Assembly: GCA_030015575.1 (NCBI GenBank)
Contig: JASDDO010000019.1
Span: 512,526,986 to 512,590,985 of the forward strand
Origin: Agapanthus africanus
Taxonomy: Eukaryota; Streptophyta; Magnoliopsida; Asparagales; Amaryllidaceae
Length of the DNA stretch: 64,000 nucleotides
Direction of reading: 5' to 3'
Shown here: one piece after another, positions 46,383-55,672 of the stretch
Layout of the letters: every line of letters begins with the position of its first letter
Numbering within the stretch: the stretch's first letter is position 1
Made by a program: the position numbers and the translations under genes
The notes under the pieces: generated by a model
What the model was told of the DNA's origin: nothing
What the model saw: only the letters and a program-made list of their open reading frames with translations
Databases searched by the model: none

Positions 46383-47600
46383 ATGGGTACTCCACCTAGA
46401 AAAACTCTTGCCGAACTTTGGTACCCACAACCAGACATTACTTCTTACGGTTCTTGCTTTGGCCGAACGTCGAACGATCCCTCCATGCCCAAAATCTCTT
46501 TGAAAGATCGGATAGAAGCGTCTAGGACAAACACTTGCCCTTCGCAATCCACTCTGTATCAACCTTTTCAACCTCCCGCACCAGCTTATGTTGATACCCC
46601 TTTTGCAAGTCGTCCTTTGTCCATCGCTGAACATATTGAACAATCTCATAGCCGATCTTTCACTCCTTTCACCACTTCAAATTCTTGGGATCAACAATTC
46701 CATTCACCTTCGTATCCGAGTGTTGATCCTACCACAATCCAGCCATTCAGTTCCTACCAGTCCTACCCGACTCTTGCACCTTCCCTAGACATTGCTTCTG
46801 AACCGCCATTTAGGAGTTTTCAGTATCCAAACAACTTTGAATCTTTTACTGAAACCCCGTCACAACCCATGTCTAGTCTGGAACAGTCGTTGGAAGACTT
46901 TAGGGTAGCGTCATACCAACAGATGATGGATTTGAATGCGTCCATGGCCACCCTCATACAACCTACTGACCCGGCAGCTAGTTTCCAACTAGCTCCTAAT
47001 TTTCCAATGTATGATGAGGCGGTTGGACAGATTGAGAATTTGAATGGAGAGAGTGAGCTGTACCCCCTTCCAAATCAAACCTACCGGTTTCAAATTGAAT
47101 CCCACAACTCCTGTGTTGAAAGGCTATCAAGTGTCCCAACTGAATTATCAATTGAAGATAGAATGTTTGATGAGTTGTGCGACTTTGCAGTGTTTGATTT
47201 ACCCGATTGTGAAGGGACCTTGCCAAGTGAAACCACACCCAATCCTTTTGACCTCTACACCTCCATCTTAGAACCAGAATCGATTGAAATCCATGCTTTT
47301 GATGAGGTGTTTGAGAAAATTGACTTTCACTTGATTGAGGATATTGACGCTGGGAATATTTTGGATGATGAACCCGCAGATTTGGCTGAGTTTTTCTCTC
47401 CAAGTCATCATCCCGAGTCATTAAATGTTTTCTCGAACTTCATATGCGTCGTGATATTGATGATAAATGCATGGATGAGCTTAACTTTGAGGAAAATTTT
47501 GAGGATATTTTTGAGGATGAAACAGTTCTTGTTGATGAGTCGGATTTTCCAATTCATCCTATCCCTTTCATTGACTGTGTACACCCTCATGAACCTTTAA
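46383..47600 (+). CDS. Unrecognised acidic Pro/Ser-rich protein of element 6 (ORF A)
   Basis: 405 codons from an ATG right after a pyrimidine tract. I do not recognise a domain. Visible features: N-terminus rich in Pro, Ser, Thr, Tyr and Gln (about residues 30-160); a middle part with amphipathic LEDF/QQMMDLN segments; an increasingly acidic C-terminal half (about 230-345). No zinc knuckle, no DTG, no RT or integrase motif. After about residue 348 the composition changes abruptly to hydrophobic, while another frame (from about 47400) is acidic, so a one-base frameshift near 47400-47440 probably ends the genuine part. Position after the leader suggests a Gag-like or accessory role; that is inference only. 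Confidence 0.55.
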   Translation: MGTPPRKTLAELWYPQPDITSYGSCFGRTSNDPSMPKISLKDRIEASRTNTCPSQSTLYQPFQPPAPAYVDTPFASRPLSIAEHIEQSHSRSFTPFTTSNSWDQQFHSPSYPSVDPTTIQPFSSYQSYPTLAPSLDIASEPPFRSFQYPNNFESFTETPSQPMSSLEQSLEDFRVASYQQMMDLNASMATLIQPTDPAASFQLAPNFPMYDEAVGQIENLNGESELYPLPNQTYRFQIESHNSCVERLSSVPTELSIEDRMFDELCDFAVFDLPDCEGTLPSETTPNPFDLYTSILEPESIEIHAFDEVFEKIDFHLIEDIDAGNILDDEPADLAEFFSPSHHPESLNVFSNFICVVILMINAWMSLTLRKILRIFLRMKQFLLMSRIFQFILSLSLTVYTLMNL

Positions 47601-48187
47601 CCGATAACCTTCCTCAATCACCTACCTCCATCCTTCCCATCGTTCCGACCTGGCAAGACACCGTATCATTTTCACTTCCTGTGTCTGGTTTACCGAGTTC
47701 GGCTTACCCATGGTTTCTCATGAATCTTGAGGGATTTGACCCCATTTCTCGCCATATTGATAGATTAGTACAATCCATCTTTTCACATCGATCATTGCAG
47801 ATTGTACTAATTTATTCAATCCATTTCCACCCTCAAGTTCGTATTCCATTTCTTTTTCCTTTCCGCCATTCTTCTTCTCATATACCGAGACCGTATCCCG
47901 CTTCTTCCTCCATACGGTCTCGCGTAGTCTCCATTTCTTACCTCTCCGCATTCTTTCACCAACCAGCACAATATAACGATAAAATCTTTGAATGGTTGGT
48001 GTTAACTTTTGGTCTGTGTAAGGCTTTGTATAGCTTGATACTATTCTCTTTCCCCCCTAATTCTGAACTTCAACGCTTAACAGTGGAAACACTGTTTTAC
48101 TTAAGTTTGTGGGGGACTCCTTTTTTGTATATATATATATATATATTTATTTTTTTCCTTTTTGTTTTGTATATAATTTGTTTCTAG
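47444..48187 (+). CDS. Probable continuation of the element 6 protein in the -1 frame (ORF B)
   Basis: 247 codons, overlapping ORF A by 157 nt and shifted by -1. The first part (about residues 1-45) continues the acidic Asp/Glu-rich pattern of ORF A (FEENFEDIFEDE type); then Pro/Ser-rich; the last about 25 residues read through a TA-rich tract and are probably not coding. I see no convincing X-XXY-YYZ slippery site in the right phase, so a mutation is more likely than programmed frameshifting. The frame upstream of its ATG is open back to about 47400, so the ATG may not be a start. Confidence 0.45.
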   Translation: MRRDIDDKCMDELNFEENFEDIFEDETVLVDESDFPIHPIPFIDCVHPHEPLTDNLPQSPTSILPIVPTWQDTVSFSLPVSGLPSSAYPWFLMNLEGFDPISRHIDRLVQSIFSHRSLQIVLIYSIHFHPQVRIPFLFPFRHSSSHIPRPYPASSSIRSRVVSISYLSAFFHQPAQYNDKIFEWLVLTFGLCKALYSLILFSFPPNSELQRLTVETLFYLSLWGTPFLYIYIYIFIFFLFVLYIICF

Positions 48188-49611
48188 GGAGCGCCGACAA
48201 TTTTGACCCTCTTGGTGTAGCCTGACAGTGAGGGCACTGTCAAGTTTAAGTTTGGGGGTGTGCTCGGTAAGCTTTCTTCCTTCGCATTCATTTATATATT
48301 TTGCATTTGCATACCTTATTAAAAAACCCACAAAAATTGAAAATTTTCCAAAAAAAATATAAAAACTTTATTGTCAAGTTAGCTAGTGGGAGAACTCTGA
48401 TTCAACATTTCGACGGTTTTGTTTGATAAGATAAGAATAACTAAATATTATTTTTAGATTTTGAAAACCTGAAAGATAACTCTTCTTTGAAGTTAACTAT
48501 AGCTGATATACGTCTTTACATCACACTACACGTATCGTGAGTTTTGGAAATTAGATGACAAGTCTTTTATGTTTAAAAACTTTTAAATGGATAAATGATT
48601 TTCTGAGGATCAAATAGGTTTGTTCTGAAATAAGTAATATCAAGAATAGTTTAGGAAGTAAAGTGAATATGAAAGAATGTCATTGATGCCTTAATTGGAA
48701 CTAAGTCTGAAGAATAACCCATCTGAAACTTGATTGGAATGATTACACACCTAACCCACTAAAACACGTCTTTTATCCAAAAAAATAACTGAACAGCCGG
48801 TTATATCTCCGTTCGCATTGAATCATCATGATTTTCACGCCAAATTGTCTTTTGTTTTTGGACCTAGGTAACTTGAGTAATTAAGTCCGCTGGGGTGTTT
48901 CTACACCTAATGCCCTAAAGCCAACTGGTTTAGGTGCATTGGCCCAAAGCTCGTTAAGAAGCCTAGAAAGTCCAGTTTAAAACAAAGTCAAGCAAGTGTT
49001 CTCTCCGAGTTAAAATTCCTAACGGTTCTTTGTGTGAGAATAATCTTGACAAAAGACAGGTTTTATAAAAAATATTTCCAGCGGAGATATGAAGGTTTTA
49101 TTCTATGATAAAGACTATTGCACGTTCACAGAGGTGTGTATGAAATGAAAACAAGAAAAAGGTGGAGTGAAAAATAAGACCTAGTTTCCTGTTAGGGAAG
49201 ATAGAAATTCTGAAGTTGAAATTTTACTGGAAAACGAAACTTGAAAAATACTTAACTCTTTATAAAACTTATGTGATCCTTTTAAAATTTTTATCTGGGT
49301 TTTATTGTGTGAAATAATGACTTTAATCGATCCTTCTGGAACTTAACAACACTATTTGCACTGCACGTAAAGACATATAAAATCTTTAGTTAAATAAGAA
49401 GCGAGGTGTAAACTAGCTTGACCGGATTTTGTGGGCAGTATCCGCTGAAAACCCTCAGCAGACAACACTCCTCATACTACGGACACCTAGAGGTTTAACG
49501 GCTTGTTGCACGTGCTCAGTGCAATCGCGTTCCCTGCGAAAGTGCGGTTAGGACTTTTTTGTGAATAATTGGTTTTGCTCGGGACGAGCAAAAGTTAAGT
49601 TTGGGGGTATT
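48188..49611 (+). other. Element 6 3' non-coding interior with repeated purine-tract motifs
   Basis: About 1.4 kb where pol would be expected; no frame of note. A perfect TGACAGTG-AGGG-CACTGTCA hairpin (48223-48242) is followed at once by TTAAGTTTGGGGGTGTG (48246-48262). A related TTAAGTTTGTGGGGGA lies at 48101-48116 and the true 3' purine tract (TTAAGTTTGGGGGTAT) at 49595-49610. The rest looks unstructured and AT-rich. Confidence 0.65.
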
Positions 49612-50571
49612 TGTTCATACCAGAATATTGCATTTTTTACCGCCCATTCTTACGCTCGTTTGTTTATAGGCAGGTGCTTTTGATCAGTGTTTGCTACATA
49701 TTTGCAGAATACTGGTTCTCAGCTCTAAACAGTGAAATCCATGGAAAAGTATGACAAATTCCGGATTACTGCCAACAACAGATAAAACACGGGTCTCCGC
49801 TCTCTATCCGTGTGTTGCCACATACCAGTTTAAGGGACAAAATGGCAAATCGATTGTCATTTTCATGCACAAAGCTCAATATCAACACAAGATCCAAGAA
49901 ATCTACGCGGAGCTCGAGGAAATCATGGCAAAAGATCCACATCACATCACCTTTTGATCTACTGAAATTCTGGAAGAATTGTGAAGAGTTTCTGAGAAAA
50001 GTCATATACCACACTGAAGAAGACATCAAACCAGGGAACCCCACAAAATCCTATGGCCTAACTCCTCTAAAGCGCCGCGGTTCCGCGGCATTAGCGCGCT
50101 TAGGCCACGGAACCGCGGCCATATAGGCTCCACACTGTGTCGTTTTCTGGGGTTATTTTGGTAACTCTATGTGGAGCCAGATTCTTGCCCTAGATTTCCT
50201 GTTCCCTGCCTATAAATACCCCAGAACTTACCAAGCCAATGGTGTGAAGTTCTTTAGCCTCTTTTAGTATAGTTTAGTCTTCTTCTTCTTCTTCATTCTT
50301 TCCTCCATGAAAATTGTAGTGAGAGCTTTTTGAGTGGATGATGAAATGAAGATGAGGGTTTTTGTATCATTCTTTTGTTTTAACTTCCCCTTGAGATCCT
50401 TGCTTTCTCTTGATCTTTCAACCTCTTCATTGAGATTGAAAGTTTAAGGGTTTGTTATTGATTTCAAGGGTTGTATCTTCTTATGGAATTAGTGCTTCAT
50501 TTCACATGAGTTCTTTACCCTTCTCTTGATCTTGCAACCTCTTGATTTAGCTTGCAAGTTTAAGAGTTGGC
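49612..50571 (+). repeat. 3' LTR of element 6, first part
   Basis: 960 bp, collinear with 43598 onward, ending TTGGC (50567-50571), the left TSD of element 7. TATA box at 50211-50218; GC-rich hairpin about 50075-50118. Confidence 0.93.
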
Positions 50572-52774
50572 TGTTAGTTGTATGTATGCCCTAGAGGCCA
50601 GTATTGTACAGATGATGTATATTATATTGGATGCTTGGACATATATAGAGATGACTTTCTTGCTCGATATGATAGTATGCTATCTGGTTACTCTTTATCT
50701 TAACATGTACACTTGTCTCTTTAAACTGTCTTATAGTTACATGTTGGTAAAGCCCTTAGGATGTGTACTTGACTACCTGGACTATGATGCAGATCATACT
50801 AGTGGGGACATGGTAGTCCATAAGTACATCCTTCAAGGTCCCCAGTCGTGGGTGTATCGAGACAGGGCATCGATATACCAGGGTAGACTAGCGTATACGC
50901 TTCTCGACCCATGAGATGGGCGATGGATGATCCCATATCCATTGGTGTTTGACATCAGAGATGGTGTACGGGTGCTCAGTGGAGACTGGGTACACTGGAC
51001 GGACTCGTCGAGAACTCCCAGATGGTATTATACCTCACGTCAGATGGCAGTTCTCAGGTGACACTTGTGCAGTTTAGTCTGTAGACCCGAGATCGTCATA
51101 GAGTCTTATGTGATTCCCACTGTGCTTTGATCTCCACCTTACCACGTCCATGAGGGCGTGCAAAACGGTGGTCTTTGGACACAGTCCCGAGTCACATGGA
51201 GGCAATGAGCGATAGGAGGGGTTTCGTCTCTCCCGGTATTGGGGGTTGATGTTGCGCCGTGCTTGATTGGCCGTAACAGGGAAGTCCCTGGCTAGGGCTG
51301 ATCAGAGATTTGCTGGTAAGTGTTACATGTAGTTTCTCGACCCGTTATGAGCCTCACATTGGCACGACTTATCGGTTATTGGGGTCTGACGTTTACCACC
51401 CCTAGACTTGATATGCGACATATCAGGCGAACAGACCGGACTGTACGGTAAGTGTTACTGGTTGGATTCACAGGAGTATGAGCGGGCTAGCTCGTCGATC
51501 TTCTGATCGCTCAATACCCGGATGGCCGTTACATTTAGCAGACCGCTTGCGGCTTGTGGGTGATTGATATGATCATCATCTGCTGCCGGCGTATTGACGA
51601 GTCTTCAGAGTCCTACACAGAGGTTTCCTGGCTCAAGCGAAACGAAATAGGAGCGCATATGAGATATGTGCAGGGCCGAGAATAATGCATGTATGTGATA
51701 CCGTATTCCATTCTCGCGATGGATGTATCGATTGGTTATATTCGATATAACCTAGATATCGAATTAAGGATTGATTCGATAAGCCGATACATAGGATACT
51801 AGTCGGTTATATGAGATATGACCGGATCGTTAAATCAAGTGTTGATTTAATGATTTAATGTATAATTATATATTTGATATATTACTTTGCATTAACTAGT
51901 ATTGGTTCATTTTAAATGGATTTTCTCACTTGTTGTGCAAGTTGTATATATGATATACTTTTGTGCACATGTTTGTATCATGTTTGATGATACTTGCTCT
52001 TTTGGTTAAGTGTAAAGAATTAAACCATGGTTAAGAGATGGTTAGGGTTTTGCTTTTTCATTTATTTATTTGGAAAAGATTTAGATAAGAATGGTGGCTA
52101 TGTTTGTTTCTAGTTGAAGCTTCATGCAGCTTTGACTTCTTAACCATTCTTGTCTTCATGCTTAACCCTAACCCATCCAAGTAACCATGGTCTATTCTCT
52201 ACACTCTACCCTAGTTAGTTTATGATAAGTATTCATTTATTATTCTTTTTAACTTAACACTTATCATAATTCTAGCTTGATCTTCTTCTTCTTCTTAAAA
52301 GAAAAAGCGTGACACCATTAATGGTACCTTGAGCTAAAGAGTGAGAAATCCAATTCTAAAGTGAACCCACCTCCTATTTCTTCACCCTCTACCTCTTGCC
52401 AAGTTGTTTTGGGTGTTTTCTTCACAAGTTTCACAAATTTGTGAAGTCGGAGCTTGAACTTGTGATGCCTTGACGTAGATCATCTTCGGCGCGAAGCCGA
52501 CGACCTAGTTCGCCCATTTCTCCGATCAAGCCGACGATTGAGTCCGGGATTCGAGATGGATAGCGAGAGGACGCCTACGTGGAGCCAAGGAAGTGGAAAT
52601 CCGGATCTACAAAGGTTGTAGCTTCTTATCTTTAGTTAAGTTGTTAACTAGATTCGTATATCGCCTAAACTTCTAGTCAACGATCCGTATTAGGGTTTCT
52701 CGGCACCCGTAAAATTTGAAATTGGCATGGTTGATGCCTTGTGAGACTTCATTAGCGTGCCTAGGAACCCTACA
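50572..52774 (+). repeat. 5' LTR of element 7
   Basis: Starts TGTTAGTTGTATG, ends AACCCTACA. LTR frame open from ATG 50582. No other gene. Confidence 0.93.
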
Positions 52775-52775
52775 G

Positions 52776-52786
52776 TGGTATCAGAG
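52776..52786 (+). other. Primer-binding site of element 7 (initiator tRNA-Met)
   Basis: TGGTATCAGAG one base after the LTR end at 52774. Confidence 0.92.
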
Positions 52787-55672
52787 ACTTGCTAGAGACT
52801 TAGGCGAAGTCTAGACGACGTTTGAAATCCGAACGAACTCGAAACCCTAAAACCCAAGTGCTCTCTGGACTTTTTCTAAAATCTGGGATTTTTCCATATT
52901 AAAAATGCTTAAAAATTCAGCAGGGAAATCTAAGAATTACGATGCAAAATTTATCCCTTGAACAGTAAAGAGTGCGGCGGAACCGCGGCAGAAGCCTGGC
53001 TTCTACGGCGGTTCCGCGGCAATTTAATGACATCATCACTCCCGTTTTGCACAGTAATTACTATTTTATTATGCTGAATTTTCTGGGAATTTTTAATTTG
53101 ACTCAAGAGTTGAGTGTTCTGGGGTTGTATTGGGAATCGACGATTCGATCGGATTATCAAATCTTGTCTGTGTGGCTTTCCGGATAATTTTAGAATATGT
53201 TAAAAAGTTCGACCGGATATAAATACCCAACTTTTCCCCTGCCGGAAAATTTCCAAGTGTTGGATTTTTCTGTGGTTTAAGGACGTTCTGAGTAGTGCAA
53301 GTAACGCGATGGTCCCTCTAGAAGACAACAAACCTTAACTCGATTATGTGACCGTCTTGAACTGCCCTTTGAACCTTCGGGTTTGGGGCAGTACGGCATG
53401 CCACATGTGAGGCGTTGGCTTGACCCTTCTACGGCTGGACCGTTGGTACTGAGGCATGAAGTGAATGTCTATGAACCTATTTCATGTGTTGGACAGTTTC
53501 GGGAAAACTTGGGTGTTCGAATGTTCGATCGGAAAGTTTAATATTTTCTATTTATCCGGAATAGGATACAATAATTGGAATTCACAAACAGTTATGAGAT
53601 AACTGGATGAATGTTATAAATCTAGCGGTTTAGTCTCACTTGATATTGAAAAGAGTTTTCGATAATGGGACTAAAATGCGGGGTTTATAACTGTTAGGCA
53701 TGTAACGTCTAAGTATTTCATTTGATTAGGCATGTGATGTCTAAAGAGGTTGCGGATTCCAACTGTTGTAGTTTTACACTTTCTTTTCTGTGACCGTAAG
53801 TGTAATATGTGATATCGCCAGTTTCGTTGCTATATGTCAACGATAATTGGGATGCGCATATTTACTTACGTTGATGACATGTGATGTTATGTGTTGCTGG
53901 ATATGTTATATTGGATTGTCGTGTTTGAATAGCCGGGGGTTTTTATGTGAGATGAGTGTTTTTCATTTTCATTCATGTAAAAACTTGTATGTAATATTCT
54001 TTTATTGGGGCACTTCCAGGTTGCGGAAGCTGTCACCCATTGTATATTATTTACTTTTCCGCATTAGGATAGACCCAAGGAGGGGAGCACAAGTAACCGG
54101 GTTCTACGGTCCAGTGGGAGACCATCTCGAGGAGTCGAGTCCGGGTCTCCTAACCCTAGAATTGGTAGGGTTGCTTGCCGCTCTCATAGGGGTCTAGGGG
54201 TGTGGGATTGGCTATTCATCACGACCGTGGAATCCGTGTTTTATACTGGCTTGTATTGAAAACACGGACGTCCTAGTATATCCAATATTTCATATGATAT
54301 TTTCTGCTGCGATATCTGTGATGTGATCATGTGATGTTCTGGGATAGATACAGTATATAGTATATATGATATATTATATAGACGTTACTTATGTTTTGCA
54401 TCCGCACTCGCCCTGCCCTGCTCTGTCGTTAGTTACCTAACCTAACGATGCACGAGGGGACATCGAGGCGAATGCGGATGGTATAAGTGTACGTCGTATT
54501 TAACTGTGATGTTTAGGTTTTTAAATGATGGGACTTCATTAATGTGATTAATGAAAGAAAAGAAACCTAAGATGTTGTAGAATCAAATTTTAAACAAAAC
54601 AGGTAGCTACAGTTCTTGCTTTGCATAGCGGTATATATGATATACCCTGCACCTTATTCGATGAGGAAAGGACCGAGATCCCTTCACCGGGAGTGACTCC
54701 TTTAGCAATAACTGGCAGATGCTACACACTCGGTTTGCTTTTGATTGTTTTTGAGTTTTGCTTTGCACAGTGATATATATGATATATCCTGCACCTCATT
54801 CGATGAGGAAAGGGCCGACGATCCCTTCACCGGGAGTGACCCCTTTAGCAAAACTAGAAAAGCCTCAAAATCACTCCATTTCAAAACTTCATTTGATTCT
54901 ACAACGATATCAAGTTCATTACGCAATAGGTTTTCAGGAAAACCTGTCGTAGCCCTCCGTCATTTCAGATAAGTAGTAGTTAGTATTCGTGCTACGTTTG
55001 TTGGCCTGCGTCAAGGCGTAGTGTGCGGTAGCTAACTAGTATTTATCTGCTTATGCATATGATGCAGATTGGATTAGGGTAGTCGTACGACTTTGTTGTC
55101 ATGCGTCAAGGGTCGTGCGGGTGGGTTTAATTCAATCAGGAAATGACGGGTTGAACTTGACTAGCGCGCTGTGATTTGTTGGCCTGCGTCAAGGTCATAG
55201 GACGCTAGGGGCAAAATATTATCAGGAATTTCAAGTGTTGAAATTTGCAATGAGATTGCATACCTTCTATGAGATAGTTTGATCCCGATACCCGCTGCGA
55301 GTAAGAGTTACTCCTGGGAGAGTTTTATACATTACAATTAGCCGATCAAGTAGGTGTCTAGAAAGGTGTCAACGGGGTTACGCCTCTGGGAAAACGAGGT
55401 TTACATTAATTAGGTTCGTGCGAAAGCACGGGGGACCTCCCTCAAAGTACCAACACTGGCCTGGCTGAAAGATTGGCGAACTTGTAGTGTGTAATTAATC
55501 CCGGCTAGTCTTTCCTTTTAGGGTTTGAAGGAAGATTTGATAAAAAGCAGTGGGAGCCATCCTGATTAGATAAGATAATAACCAATCTGATCTTGCACGA
55601 GCATACACTAAAGTGTTTTCTTCTCTCTCTCTCCAGGTAGCGACCATTTCATGCCCTAACAAAGATAATAAT
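52787..55672 (+). other. Element 7 leader
   Basis: About 2.9 kb, no supported gene (the 116-codon frame at 53847-54197 lacks counterparts). Features: a hairpin with two 20-nt arms, near perfect (52977-52996 with 52998-53017; the true loop is CCTGG), 201 nt after the primer site; a compound hairpin 54400-54479 (inner TCGTTAG/CTAACGA, 54426-54448); a duplicated block (54614-54720 and 54754-54855); three TTGGCCTGCGTCAAGG-type motifs (54999-55016, 55094-55111, 55178-55194); CGTGC-GAAA-GCACG (55417-55430); a pyrimidine tract with CAG (55616-55636). Confidence 0.75.

Noticed and set aside
46215-46649. 144-codon reverse-strand frame in element 6
   Set aside because: It overlaps the pyrimidine tract and ORF A; low-complexity Lys/Arg-rich sequence is the complement of the tract.
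47444-47600. Programmed -1 frameshift between ORF A and ORF B of element 6
   Set aside because: The frames overlap in the right direction, but the A/T runs near 47490 are in the wrong codon phase for an X-XXY-YYZ slip and no following stem stands out; a one-base mutation is simpler.
53847-54197. 116-codon frame in the element 7 leader
   Set aside because: The same leader region of element 4 does not keep it open, and composition is like the surrounding non-coding leader.
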